Below, piece after piece: positions 1-8,983 of a DNA stretch of 64,000 bases. The translations under genes were made by a program, and so were the position numbers. Positions within the stretch are counted from its first letter, which is position 1. Each line of letters opens with the position of its first letter. Below the pieces are notes generated by a model, which saw only the letters and a program-made list of their open reading frames with translations, had not been told where the DNA came from and did not search any database. This DNA comes from Streptomyces coelicoflavus. Its GTDB lineage: Bacteria; Actinomycetota; Actinomycetes; Streptomycetales; Streptomycetaceae. The stretch is from assembly GCF_003112555.1 (NCBI RefSeq), contig NZ_BEWB01000016.1, positions 119,100 through 183,099 of the forward strand. The letters are read 5' to 3'.

Positions 1-1
1 C

Positions 2-1237
2 TACGGCACCGCGGCCGCGCTCATCTTCGACAAGCAGTTCTTCCCCTCGCTGAGCCCCGGCGCGGGCACCCTGGCCGCCTTCAGCACGTTCGCCGTCGGG
101 TTCGTCGCCCGGCCGCTCGGGGGCCTGGTCTTCGGGCACTTCGGCGACCGCATCGGACGCAAGGCGACCCTCGTGGTCTCGCTCCTGCTGATGGGCGTCG
201 GCTCCACGCTCATCGGCGCCGTCCCGAACTACGACGCGATCGGCTTCTGGGCCCCGGTGCTGCTCGTCCTGCTCCGCGTCGTCCAGGGCATCGGGCTCGG
301 CGGCGAGGGCGCCGGCGCCACCCTGATGTCGATGGAGCACGCCCCCGCGGGCAAACGGAACCTGTACGCCGGCTTCCCGCAGATGGGCACCCCCGCCGGA
401 CTGGTCCTGGCCAACGTCGTCTTCCTCACCACCAACTCCGTGGCCGGAGACGCCACCTTCACCTCGTGGGCCTGGCGCATCCCCTTCCTGCTGAGCTTCG
501 TCCTCGTCGCGGTGGGACTCCTGGTCAGGCTGAGGGTCACCGAGTCGCCCTCCTTCAACCGCGCCGTCGAGCAGGACGAGGTGGTCAGGTTCCCGCTGGC
601 GGAGGCGCTCAAGGTCGGATACCGCCGCCTCGGCCTCACGCTGCTCGCGGTGGTCGCGAACTCCGCCGTGGCCTACGTGTTCCTGGTGTTCACCCTGTCG
701 TACGGAACCAAGGAACTGGACTACAAGAAGAAGTTCCTCATCCTCGGCGTGACCGCCGCGTCCGTGATCTGGTTCGCCACCATCCCGTTCTGGACGAAGG
801 TCGCCGACCGCTACGGCCGCAGAACCATGTTCGTCGGCGGCTCCGTCGCCATCCTGGCCTGGTGCGTGGCGTTCTTCCCGCTGCTCAACACGAACAGGTC
901 GCTGCTCGCCCTGCTGGCCCTGGTCGGCATGGGCGTCATCATCCCGGTGACGCACTGCGTACAGGGCGCCATCATCGCCGACACCTTCCCCATCCACGTC
1001 CGGTACTCGGGTTCCTCCCTCATCCTCCAGCTCGGCGCCATCCTGGGCGGCGGACTCGCCCCGCTGATCTCCACCGCGCTGCTGGACGCCGGCGGCTCGT
1101 CGACCGGCGTGACGTGGTATCTGGTGGGGGTGTGCGCCCTCAGCCTCGCCGGGGCGGTCGCACTGTTCCGCCTGGTCCCGGAGAAGGGACCGGAACCGGC
1201 GGCCGAACCCCCGGCGCAGGCCGTCGCCCGCACCTGA
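2..1237 (+). CDS. MFS transporter, metabolite:H+ symporter (MHS) type, 5' end outside window
   Basis: Proton-coupled uptake permease of the major facilitator superfamily in the cytoplasmic membrane. The frame is open from base 2, so the start lies upstream; about 411 residues are visible. The signature loop GHFGDRIGRK lies near visible residue 47, followed by hydrophobic helices, a central charged loop (VTESPSF) and a second-half loop with DRYGRR. This pattern fits the MHS group that takes up small organic acids or betaines; the substrate cannot be read from sequence. The carboxylesterase gene follows 18 nt downstream, suggesting cotranscription and possibly uptake of an ester or of its product. 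Confidence 0.9.
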   Translation, partial: YGTAAALIFDKQFFPSLSPGAGTLAAFSTFAVGFVARPLGGLVFGHFGDRIGRKATLVVSLLLMGVGSTLIGAVPNYDAIGFWAPVLLVLLRVVQGIGLGGEGAGATLMSMEHAPAGKRNLYAGFPQMGTPAGLVLANVVFLTTNSVAGDATFTSWAWRIPFLLSFVLVAVGLLVRLRVTESPSFNRAVEQDEVVRFPLAEALKVGYRRLGLTLLAVVANSAVAYVFLVFTLSYGTKELDYKKKFLILGVTAASVIWFATIPFWTKVADRYGRRTMFVGGSVAILAWCVAFFPLLNTNRSLLALLALVGMGVIIPVTHCVQGAIIADTFPIHVRYSGSSLILQLGAILGGGLAPLISTALLDAGGSSTGVTWYLVGVCALSLAGAVALFRLVPEKGPEPAAEPPAQAVART

Positions 1238-1255
1238 CCCCCACGGAGGCCGAAC

Positions 1256-2578
1256 ATGCCCGATCCCACTGGCGCGGTGGTGCGCTCCGGCCCCGTCCGT
1301 TACGCCACCGCCGCGCGCTTCTCCCCGCCCCGCCCGGTGGACACCGGCGACACCCGCCCTCCGAGCGGCGAGATCTGCCCCCAGCTCCCCTCCCGCCTCG
1401 ACGCGGTGATGGGAGCCCCGCTCGACCCCCGTCCCCAGGGCGAGGACTGCCTCCACCTGACCGTCACCACCCCGGCCCGCGACGACGGCGCCCGTCCGGT
1501 CCTCGTCTGGTTCCACGGCGGCGGCTTCAGCAGCGGCGCGGGCCTCATGGACTGGTACGACGGCGGAGCACTCGCCGCCGAGGGCGACGTGGTCGTCGTC
1601 GGCGTCAACTACCGCCTCGGAGCCCTCGGATACCTCTGCCTGGACGGCATCAGCGAGGGCAACCTCGGCCTGTACGACCAGCTCGAGGCCCTGCGCTGGG
1701 TGGGCGAGCACATCGCCGCCTACGGGGGAGACCCCGGCAACGTCACGGTCTTCGGCCAGTCCGCGGGCGCCCTCTCCATCCGGCTGCTGCTGGAGATGCG
1801 TCAGGCGCGGGGGCTCCTGCACCGGGCGATCCTCCAGAGCCCGCCCCTGTCCATCACGGCCCGCTCCCGCACGGACTCCGAGAACCTCGGCCGCGTCTTC
1901 GCCGACCTGCTGGGCGAGGACCCGCGCACCGCCGGTCTTCCCGCGATCCTGGCGGCGCAACGGGAGACCGCGGGCATCAACCTGCGACGCTCCGGAAGCA
2001 CTCTGGAACCCCCCTTCCTCCCGGTCCTCGGGTCCCCCGTCGCGGAGGACGACGAGGAGCCCGCCCCGGCCGTCCGCGGTCTGGACGTCATGTACGGCTG
2101 GAACGCGGACGACATGAGCGCCTTCCCGGGGGAGGGCGACGACGTTGCGGAGCTGACCCGCCGCGTGTACGAGGAGCCGCTGGCACGCTACGGGACGGCC
2201 CTGGCGCGGGCCGGGGCCCGGGTCCACGCGTACCGCCTCGACTGGCGCCCGGCCGGCTCCCCGTTCGGCGCCACCCACTGCCTGGAACTGCCGCTGCTCC
2301 TGGGCACCCGGGAGGCATGGCGGGCATCACCGATGCTGGGCCGGGAGCCGTGGACCGAGGTGGACACCCTGGGCAGAGCGGTGCGTGCCGCGTGGACCAC
2401 CTTCGCCCGCACCGGCACGCCCGGCCCCTCACTTCGCGGTCAGGAACTCCCCGTGCTCCAGTGGGCGGTTCACGACGCGGATGTCGCCGACGGCGCCGTG
2501 GAAGACGACGTCGATCGCGCCGGCGTATTCGTGGCCCCCCACCAGCCACGGCAGTCCGAGCGAGGTGAGTCCGAGTGA
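1256..2578 (+). CDS. Type B carboxylesterase (para-nitrobenzyl esterase-like)
   Basis: Alpha/beta-hydrolase that cleaves carboxylic esters. Visible motifs are the oxyanion-hole HGGGF near residue 87, the EDCLHLTV strand, and the nucleophile elbow GQSAG with Ser near residue 167. A GATHCLELP segment carries the likely catalytic His. There is no signal peptide, so it is probably cytoplasmic. At 440 aa it is shorter than the usual roughly 500 aa. The last 50 codons run antisense through the end of the convergent metallophosphoesterase gene and lack the usual WPxYD ending, so the C-terminus may be an abnormal read-through tail. Probably cotranscribed with the preceding MFS gene. Confidence 0.88.
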   Translation: MPDPTGAVVRSGPVRYATAARFSPPRPVDTGDTRPPSGEICPQLPSRLDAVMGAPLDPRPQGEDCLHLTVTTPARDDGARPVLVWFHGGGFSSGAGLMDWYDGGALAAEGDVVVVGVNYRLGALGYLCLDGISEGNLGLYDQLEALRWVGEHIAAYGGDPGNVTVFGQSAGALSIRLLLEMRQARGLLHRAILQSPPLSITARSRTDSENLGRVFADLLGEDPRTAGLPAILAAQRETAGINLRRSGSTLEPPFLPVLGSPVAEDDEEPAPAVRGLDVMYGWNADDMSAFPGEGDDVAELTRRVYEEPLARYGTALARAGARVHAYRLDWRPAGSPFGATHCLELPLLLGTREAWRASPMLGREPWTEVDTLGRAVRAAWTTFARTGTPGPSLRGQELPVLQWAVHDADVADGAVEDDVDRAGVFVAPHQPRQSERGESE

Positions 2579-4393
2579 CACGCGCCGCGGATCGTCGGCG
2601 ACCGGGGAGCTCTCGACGTACAGCCTGGTGCGGCGGCCGTCGTTGACGACGGCGATGTGCCACCACCGCAGCTCCGCCAGGCCGTGGCTCCAGTTCGTCG
2701 TCGGGTAGGTGGTGTTGAGCGGGTAGTGGTTGAACTGCACCTCACGGCCGTTGTTGGTGATGGCCAACTGGGCCAGGGGCTCGTTGGGGTCGGTGTTCCT
2801 GCCGTGCTTCCCGGCGGCGCGGGCGGCGCCCCGGCGGCTGAGGACCGACGCGTTGCCGTTCCGGCCGGCGTCCCAGTCCAGGGGTATGCGCACGAAGGTC
2901 TCGATCGTGTACCCGCCCCTGAACGTCTCGGTGTTCAGGGGAGCCGCGTCCGTCGTGGTGAGGTACGAGCCGTTGACCGGGTTCCTGCCCCCGGTGAACT
3001 TCAGGCTGGCGTGCCCGGGCTGGTCGGGGTGGTGGTCGTCGGACCAGGTCAGCGCGTCGGCGGGGGTGCCGGGCGTGGTCACCACCGTCAGGTCGTTGCC
3101 CCTGCCGGAGAGGTCCCGGACGGTCTGCCCCCGCGTGAGCGCGGTGCCCGGCGCTCCCTGCCCGTCGAAGCGCCAGTACGCGACCGTACCCCTGACCAGC
3201 ATCCGGTCGGCCGGGCGGGAGGGACGGGCCGGGACGGGGGCGAAGCCGGAGAAGCGCTTCTCGAAGTCGACCGGGATCGAGAAGTCGTCGACCGGGCTCG
3301 TGAGGCGGGCGTGCTCGGCGGCCAGAGCGCTGCGCGACTCCGGTTCCTGGGCCAGGATCCACGGATTGACCGTCTCGACGTCGATCGTGTCCCGGGCCAG
3401 GTCGAAGTGGTACAGCCGGATCATGCCGCCGCCGCCGAAGAAGCGGTTCTGGTAGTTGGCGATGTGCAGGTGCACGTCGTTGCCGTGGGCGTTCTTCCTG
3501 GTCGTGCGGCCGGACGGCCAGTAGTGGCCGTTGAGGGTCAGGAAGATCTGGTCGTTGTCCGCGATCAGCCGGTCCCAGAGGGCCTGACCGTACTCGGAGA
3601 GCGAGGCGTTGTTCTCCGGGTCGCCGGACTCGTAAGGGAAAACGTTGTCATCGTAGTCGGGGTGGACGATGTCGTGCGCCGTGAGGATCACCGGCATCCG
3701 GGGGTGGGCCTTGATGGTCTTCTCGGCCCACGCGAAGCCCTGCTCGGTGGTCCGCCAGTCCAGCGCCAGCACGAGCCACGACCGGCCCGCGGCCCGGAAG
3801 ACGTGCGCGGTGTTGTAGCCCGTGGCGTCGGACCCGACGAAGGACTTCGCGTGTCTGAACCGCCGGGGGCCAAGGGTCCGCAGGTACGGCGTGTCCCCAC
3901 GGGTGTCGTCCCCGCTCACGTCGTGGTTGCCGGCCACCACGCTGTACGCGGCGCCCTTCGCGTCCAGGGTGTCGAAAGCCTTGTCGATCTGGTCGAAGGA
4001 CGAGGCGTCGGCGTCCTGCGACAGGTCACCGAGATGCGACATGAACACGATGTTCTGGTCGGCGACACCGCTGTTCCTGACGATGTAGCGGAAAGACTCC
4101 TCCTGCGGGGCGCGGTTGACGCTGTCCTGACTGCCCCAGTAGAGGTACTGCGTGTCCGGCATGACGGCGAAGGTGAACCGGAGCGCGTCGGGGTCCGGAT
4201 TCCACCGCCCCACATGCCCGTGGCCGTGTCCGTGCCCGGATGCGTCGGCGGCGTGCGCGGGTGCCGCGCCGAGCGCGGACGAACCGGCACCGACCGCCAC
4301 CGCCCCGGCGCCCGCCAGCGCCGCGTTGCGCAGGAAGCCCCGCCGCCCCTGACCGGTCGGTTCGTGAGACGCCGTCTCTCCGTGAACGCACAT
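2429..4393 (-). CDS. Tat-exported metallophosphoesterase with C-terminal LamG-like domain
   Basis: Secreted calcineurin-type phosphoesterase of 654 aa. The ATG at 4393 is preceded by a GGGAAGGG ribosome site and opens a twin-arginine signal (RRGFLRNAALAG) followed by an AHA cleavage region. Metal-binding motifs appear in family order: MPDTQ, GDLSQDA, GNHD, LTAHD and NGHYW. The C-terminal roughly 200 residues look like a concanavalin/LamG fold (WRFDGQG, VRDLSGRGNDLTV, TIETFVRIP). A His/Gly-rich stretch (GHGHGHGHVGRW) follows the signal. The substrate is unknown; such proteins act on extracellular phosphoesters or bind glycans. It is convergent with, and overlaps, the carboxylesterase gene. Confidence 0.9.
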   Translation of the reverse strand: MCVHGETASHEPTGQGRRGFLRNAALAGAGAVAVGAGSSALGAAPAHAADASGHGHGHGHVGRWNPDPDALRFTFAVMPDTQYLYWGSQDSVNRAPQEESFRYIVRNSGVADQNIVFMSHLGDLSQDADASSFDQIDKAFDTLDAKGAAYSVVAGNHDVSGDDTRGDTPYLRTLGPRRFRHAKSFVGSDATGYNTAHVFRAAGRSWLVLALDWRTTEQGFAWAEKTIKAHPRMPVILTAHDIVHPDYDDNVFPYESGDPENNASLSEYGQALWDRLIADNDQIFLTLNGHYWPSGRTTRKNAHGNDVHLHIANYQNRFFGGGGMIRLYHFDLARDTIDVETVNPWILAQEPESRSALAAEHARLTSPVDDFSIPVDFEKRFSGFAPVPARPSRPADRMLVRGTVAYWRFDGQGAPGTALTRGQTVRDLSGRGNDLTVVTTPGTPADALTWSDDHHPDQPGHASLKFTGGRNPVNGSYLTTTDAAPLNTETFRGGYTIETFVRIPLDWDAGRNGNASVLSRRGAARAAGKHGRNTDPNEPLAQLAITNNGREVQFNHYPLNTTYPTTNWSHGLAELRWWHIAVVNDGRRTRLYVESSPVADDPRRVSLGLTSLGLPWLVGGHEYAGAIDVVFHGAVGDIRVVNRPLEHGEFLTAK

Positions 4394-4589
4394 GCTGAAG
4401 CCCTTCCCGAGGGGTGCTTTGATCGCGAACGACGTTAGGCGGGGAGGGCCTGGCCCGGGTGTCTTCGAGATGGCGAACGGAGATCGGGCGCCCGTCGAAA
4501 CAGACCGGAATGATTCCTTGGAATGTCGAGGTGGGGATACCCGCCGGCCCAGGCCCAGGCCCAGGGCCGGAGCGGGGAGCAGGAGGGGG

Positions 4590-5017
4590 CCGAGGTGCTG
4601 GAGGTCGTGGCGCTCAGCGCACCGACCGCGTTTCTCATGTCCGTGGGCAATGGCGCCGCGGGGGAAATGGGCAAGCAACCCCAGCTGTCGACGGGCGCTT
4701 TGGTACGAAGGACCACCGGACGGCATACGCCGCTGCCGGGGAGCCCGGAGGAACGGACGGAACTGGCCGGCCTGGTGCACGCCCGCCTCGGGCGGGACGC
4801 GCGGCTGGCGGACGAGTGGGCGCTGGTCCTGCGGACCCACGGGCGCCCGGGGACACCGGCCCTGGCCCGCGGCGGCGGACTACCGCCCGCGCCAATCCAC
4901 TTCACCAACCGGCACCGGAAACTGCGGCGACTGGCGCGGGAGGCGACCCGCCCCGCCGACGGCCGGCCCCGGGTCGCGCTGCTCCACGGCCCGCCCGGCA
5001 TCGGCACGACCGCCGCC
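4590..5017 (+). pseudogene. Relic of a STAND/NB-ARC-type regulatory ATPase (N-terminal part)
   Basis: An open frame beginning upstream (ATG options at 4523 and 4637) encodes features of Streptomyces signal-transduction ATPases. These are a small effector-associated N-terminus (SVGNGAAGEMGK, LAGLVHARLGRDARLADEW), a PPAPIHFTNR linker that normally precedes the ATPase domain, and a degenerate Walker A (HGPPGIGTTA, where GKT is expected). Homology stops where the convergent GNAT gene begins, so the ATPase core and sensor repeats are missing. The replaced Lys and the truncation mark it as a dead fragment. Assignment rests on motif memory only. Confidence 0.5.
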
Positions 5018-5629
5018 TCACTGGGACCGAAGGGGGACCGGCACGGAGGGGCTGTCCACGTCCAGGCCGATGTGCTCCAGGCCGTCGGAGAGGTGTGCCC
5101 GCGCGGCGTCGGGGAGCCGCAGGACGTGGGCGGTCGCGAAGCCCGCTTCGTCGCGGCGCAGGTGTCCCGGCGCGTCATCGGGACCGAGGCGCACCTTCTG
5201 GTCGGTCACGACGAACCCGAGGCCGTGGACGAGCAGTCCCATCCCGGCGGGGTTGTCCCGATGGACGTAGCCCATCACCGGCTTGGGGTCGGCGCGAGTG
5301 ACGGCCGTGATCGCGACGGCGCTCAGCAGGGTGCCGAGGCCGCGCCCGCGAAGGCCGGGGACGAGATGGAGACCGCCGAACTCCCACCGCGGGACGGCGT
5401 CGAGCCCCTTGCCGTCCGGTTTGACGTAGCAGAGCCCCGCGATCTGCCCCTCACGCGAGACCACGACCATCTGGCGTGCCTCGACCATCTGTTGGAACGT
5501 GGTCGGGGGCACGGGCAGCATGAACTCGCCGAGAGTGGAGCGGTGGAACTCGAAAGCGGCGTTCCGGGTGGCGTTCGTGATCGGGGCGATGACCAGGGCT
5601 TCCGGAGTGTGGGCGGTCGGCTTCACCAT
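5018..5629 (-). CDS. GNAT family N-acetyltransferase
   Basis: Predicted 203-aa acyl-CoA-dependent N-acyltransferase. The ATG at 5629 follows a textbook AAAGGAGG ribosome site. The core GNAT motif A appears as GLHLVPGLRGRGLGTLL near residue 105 (acetyl-CoA pyrophosphate loop). It is followed by motif B, MGYVHRDNPAGMGLLVHGLGFVVTDQ. The N-terminal part contains FQQMVEARQMVVVSREGQIAGLCYVKPDG, the usual first beta strands. The acceptor substrate is unknown. It begins 25 nt after the stop of the D-Ala-D-Ala ligase fragment and ends exactly where the ATPase relic breaks off, so it sits in the middle of a rearranged patch. Confidence 0.85.
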   Translation of the reverse strand: MVKPTAHTPEALVIAPITNATRNAAFEFHRSTLGEFMLPVPPTTFQQMVEARQMVVVSREGQIAGLCYVKPDGKGLDAVPRWEFGGLHLVPGLRGRGLGTLLSAVAITAVTRADPKPVMGYVHRDNPAGMGLLVHGLGFVVTDQKVRLGPDDAPGHLRRDEAGFATAHVLRLPDAARAHLSDGLEHIGLDVDSPSVPVPLRSQ

Positions 5630-5654
5630 CCGTGCCTCCTTTCGAGGGGCGGAG

Positions 5655-6130
5655 TCACCGGGCAGCGAGGCCCGCCGCGGGACTGCCGGTCCGGGTGATG
5701 GCGGTGGTGATCAGGGTGTCCAGGAGCCGTTCGTACGACAGGCCGGCCGCCGCCCAGATGCGTGGGAACTGGGAGGCCGCGGTGAAGCCGGGGAAGGTGT
5801 TGACCTCGTTCACCACCGGTCGTACGCCGTCGCGCAGGAAGAAGTCGACGCGGATGAGGCCGGAGCAGTTCAAAGCTTCGAAGGCGTCCACGGCCATGCG
5901 CTGAAGTTGCTTCGCGACGTCGTCGTCGAGCTGTGCCGGGATGGTGTAACTGGTCTCCGCGTCCACGTACTTGGCCTCGTAGTCGAAGAACGGCCGTTCG
6001 TCGTGGACCGCGATCTCCAGGGGCGGTCCGGTCTCCAGGCGGCCGTCCGGATGCTCGAGTACCGCGATGTCGATCTCCCGACCGTGTATCGCCTCCTCCA
6101 CCAGCACCTTCGTGTCCCAGGAACGAGCCG
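5655..6130 (-). pseudogene. D-alanine--D-alanine ligase, C-terminal ATP-grasp fragment
   Basis: From about DTKVLVEEAIHGREIDIAVLE to the stop, this frame matches the second half of Ddl ligases. It has the EEAIxGRE strand of the ATP-grasp fold, FDYEAKY, the YTIPAQL segment, CSGLIRVDFFL, and the metal- and substrate-binding NEVNTFPGFTAASQFP. The first half, including the D-Ala1 site, is absent. The open frame upstream of 6130 is nonsense. The ORF sits directly downstream of an alanine racemase piece in a different frame. No start codon is available at the homology boundary, so it is probably inactive. Confidence 0.75.
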
Positions 6131-6144
6131 ATCCGAGTGCCGCG

Positions 6145-6295
6145 TCCACCCGTACAGGCCGAGCCCCGCGCGGACCAGGTCGTAGTGGGTGGCGGGAGCG
6201 GCCAGTGCGGCGGCCGAGTTGGCCAGGTGCAGCACCTCGGGCCGCAGGCCCGCGGCACGGGCCTGCGACACCGCAGTCTCGAAGGCGTCGACGGC
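6145..6295 (-). pseudogene. Alanine racemase internal fragment
   Basis: About 50 codons read FETAVSQARAAGLRPEVLHLANSAA and later DLVRAGLGLYGW. HLANSAA and LVRxGxxLYG are the conserved mid-protein motifs of PLP-dependent alanine racemases. Everything before and after is missing. The fragment is fused in frame to the truncated SARP regulator (junction near 6295, next to a GCTAGC palindrome at 6294-6299). It changes frame before the ligase fragment. Alanine racemase and D-Ala-D-Ala ligase are consecutive steps in making the peptidoglycan stem terminus, so the two pieces probably derive from one lost cassette. Confidence 0.7.
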
Positions 6296-7540
6296 TAGCC
6301 GGCACACCTGGTGATGGACGTCCGGGGTCGCCCAGTCCAGGTCGTCCACCACACAGAGGGTGGGCACACGTGCGATCTGCCGGACGAGGGTGGTGAGGAC
6401 GTCCTCGCCGGGCCCGTCCTGGGCACCGCCGTCCTCGCCGGACCCACGCAGCCCGTCGGCGAGCCGGGTGACCGCGCAGCGCAGGGCCACGGTTCTGCCG
6501 CGGCCTAGAGTGTGTCCTCCGCTCGCCCGGGTGACGGCGAATCCGGCCTTGCCGGCCTGTGCGGCGAACTCGTCCAGCAGTCTGGTCTTGCCCGACCCGG
6601 GTTCACCCGAGACCACGGCCCACCGGGACTGCCCGGCCGTCGCCTCACCCAGCAGGGTCTGGAGCCGAGCCGTCTCCTGCGACCGGCCCACGAGCGGTGT
6701 CCTGGCCACGGGCGGGATGCCGGCCAGTGTCGTGGGCGTCCGTGGTGACCGGGGGATCCCGAGGGCGGCGGTGTCGTGTCGCAGAACGGCCATGTGCAGA
6801 TCGCGCAGGCCGGGGCTCGGGTCCAGGCCCAGTTCCCGGGCCAGCGTCGTGCGAAAGCGGTCGTACTGGCGCAGCGCCTCCACGGGCCGTCCGGCGGCGT
6901 AGAGGGCACGCATGAGCAGGGACCAGGAGACCTCGCGCAGCGGAGCGCCGACCGTGAGCTGCTCGGCGACGCTCACGGCGGGCACGAGATCGCCCTGTGC
7001 GATGAGGATCGCCGCCAGCAGCTCTCCGGCGTCCTGGCGGGCCGCGTTGAGGCGTGCGCCTTCGCGCAGCGCGAAGGGTTCCTCGGCGGCTTCGCCGAGG
7101 GCGGGCCCGCGCCACAGGCCGAGGGCCGTGTCGATCTCGGCGCGGGCCAGGGGAAGTTGCTCCCGTGCGAAGGCGGCATGGGCCCGGAGCACGTGCGCCT
7201 CGAAGGTGGTGGCGTTCCGCGCTTCCCTCGGTACGGCCAGCGTGTAGCCGGCGGCGCCGCTGATCAGTACGGACGACCTGCTCTTGCGGTCCGGGTCCAG
7301 GACCGACCGCAGCCGGCTGATGTAGGCGCGGATGGACGACACCGCCGCGGTGGGCTGCTCGTCCCCCCAGAGGGAGTGGCAGAGCTCGGTGAGGGAGACG
7401 GGCCGGCCGTCCTCGATGAGGAGGCGGGTGAGCAGGAGCCGGCGTTGTCGCGGTCCCAGATCGAGGGACGTACGGCCGTGCCGGACCACGACGGGGCCCA
7501 GCATGCCGTACCACATGGCGTGGTCGTCTATCGCGTTCAC
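6296..7540 (-). pseudogene. SARP/AfsR-type transcriptional regulator, 3'-truncated and fused to foreign fragments
   Basis: The GTG at 7540 starts a SARP: an OmpR-like winged-helix DNA-binding domain (MLGPVVVRHG, LGPRQRRLLLTRLL, SIRAYISRLRSVLDP) in residues 1-100. A bacterial transcriptional activation domain follows to about 260, then an AAA-type ATPase with Walker A SGEPGSGKTRLL and Walker B-like TLCVVDDLDW. After about residue 415 the frame passes into alanine racemase sequence and then nonsense, ending at 5870. Full-length relatives run several hundred residues further. The DNA-binding and activation domains are intact, so a shortened protein could still act on a promoter. SARPs usually activate antibiotic clusters; none is present here. 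Confidence 0.7.
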
Positions 7541-8176
7541 CGGGTCAGCTCACTTCCCGCTGGCACCGTGCGGAACGGGCCCGGGTGAGTGTCGTGCCCG
7601 GGGGCCGAATCCCGGGACAACAAGTGGTGTGTCATCAACACCCCTGTAGCGACTTGTGGGAAGGCAGGAGTGGTAAGAGGAGCGGCGTCGTGCGCACGCC
7701 GGGCGTCGCCCGCGACCCGACAATGATGTCTCGCGCCCGGTACCCCGGCCGCTGACCGGCCGGGACTTCGGGCGACATGGGTAGCTCGTACGTACGACCG
7801 CTCACACAAGGTCTACGCAACGCGGCGAGGTTACGTTGAAAGGACGTCCGCGCGCGGTCCAACCGCGCTCTCGTGACGCCGTGACCGGGGCCTCGTCGTG
7901 ATCACCATGCCCCCGGACCCTCCTTCTGCTGATGGATGCCGCCGACTCGACCGGCGTGATCACCAACATAGGAACGGGACGCAACGGCCGCGATGAAGCC
8001 GTCGGGTCAATCAGAGGTACAGCTTGCGCCACCTGGTGACTGCGCCCCCTGTGCGAAAGGGGGAGAGGGCGCAGTCGGACAGCCGGCTCGCAACGGGGGT
8101 AAAGGAACCGGCTGTTGTGACGACAGCCTTCTCACATCTTCAACGGTGCGGCCACCGCCAAACCGGTGGGCCTCCC
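7541..8176. other. Gene-free spacer between SARP and TetR genes
   Basis: No convincing coding region is visible on either strand. It should contain the SARP promoter, reading left. Two hairpins stand out: arms 7744-7750 and 7758-7764, and the strong structure at 8038-8076 listed separately. A CGTACGTACG palindrome lies near 7787. Confidence 0.5.
8038..8076. terminator. Strong two-part hairpin beyond the TetR gene 3' end
   Basis: Perfect 10-bp outer arms (GACTGCGCCC at 8038-8047, GGGCGCAGTC at 8067-8076) enclose an inner CCCCCT/AGGGGG helix. It lies about 100 nt past the stop of the leftward TetR gene. There is no T-run, so it is a stem-type terminator candidate or a structured RNA. Confidence 0.4.
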
Positions 8177-8923
8177 TCACCGCGTGGCGACGTCGGCCGG
8201 AATACGGCGGCGGACGTCCTGGAGCATGGCCAGCATCGCCAGGCGGAACATCTCGGCCTGATGGGGGCCGACGAAGGACGTGTGCCCGAACACCTCGAGC
8301 ACGACCAGGCCGTGCATCTGTCCCCAGGCGCTGATCAGGATGGGCACCGCGGGGGACGGCAGTCCGCCGAGTGCGTTCGGGGACAGGAACTCCTTCAGGT
8401 GCCGCTCGAGGGCGGGGGAGAGTGCGGTGGTGTCCGCGGCGGCGAGCTGCTCCATGGTGAATCCTCTGAACAGCTCGTTCTGGAAGGTCCTGCTCATCCG
8501 GCGGACCGCCTGGGTGCTGGAGCCCTCCGCCGGCGCCGCGTAGTGGCGCAGGGGTGCCCCGTAGATGAGCTGGAACCGCTCGGGATGGTCGACCCCCCAC
8601 TGGCGGTACCTCTCGGCGGCGATCACCATCCGGGGCGGATCGGAGTCCTCCGGCGCCGTGTCGACCGCCTCCTGCACCGCGTCGGCCAGATCCCCGTACG
8701 CCTTGGTGACGAGCGCGGTGATGAGGTCGTCCCGGCTCGGGAAGTAGTGGTAGAGCGCCTGCACGGTCATCCCGAGGCTCCGGGCGACCGCCCGCAGAGA
8801 CAGCGCGGCCGGTCCGTTCTCGGCGATCTGGTCCTCGGCGGCGGCCAGGATCTCCTGGACGGCGACGGCCCACCGCCGCTCACGCAGGGACAGTGGGGCA
8901 CCGGCTGGTTCGTCTCCGTTCAT
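8177..8923 (-). CDS. TetR/AcrR family transcriptional regulator
   Basis: 248-aa repressor. The N-terminal helix-turn-helix spans about residues 20-65 (EILAAAEDQIAENG, LSLRAVARSLGM, QALYHYFPSRDDLITALV). The C-terminal ligand domain contains RYRQWGVDHPERFQLIYGAP and ISAWGQMHGLVVLEVFGH, the pattern of the TetR_C_13/WHG-type group. ATG start at 8923. A near-palindromic operator (8986-8996) lies about 63 nt upstream. A matching site lies in front of the MMPL exporter, so this protein probably controls itself, the DUF2306 gene and the exporter. The inducer is unknown. Confidence 0.9.
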   Translation of the reverse strand: MNGDEPAGAPLSLRERRWAVAVQEILAAAEDQIAENGPAALSLRAVARSLGMTVQALYHYFPSRDDLITALVTKAYGDLADAVQEAVDTAPEDSDPPRMVIAAERYRQWGVDHPERFQLIYGAPLRHYAAPAEGSSTQAVRRMSRTFQNELFRGFTMEQLAAADTTALSPALERHLKEFLSPNALGGLPSPAVPILISAWGQMHGLVVLEVFGHTSFVGPHQAEMFRLAMLAMLQDVRRRIPADVATR

Positions 8924-8983
8924 GACTCAGACCGTACGACGGACGCCTCACGACGACAAGATGGTCGAAGAGTGGTAAATCAA

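Noticed and set aside
466..2568. 700-codon open frame overlapping the MFS and esterase genes
   Set aside because: Translation is almost entirely Arg, Pro, Gly and His, typical of an out-of-frame reading in high-GC DNA.
5870..6290. Treating the whole 556-codon SARP frame as one natural protein
   Set aside because: Residues after about 415 match alanine racemase and then become nonsense where the ligase fragment lies in another frame, so it is a fusion scar.
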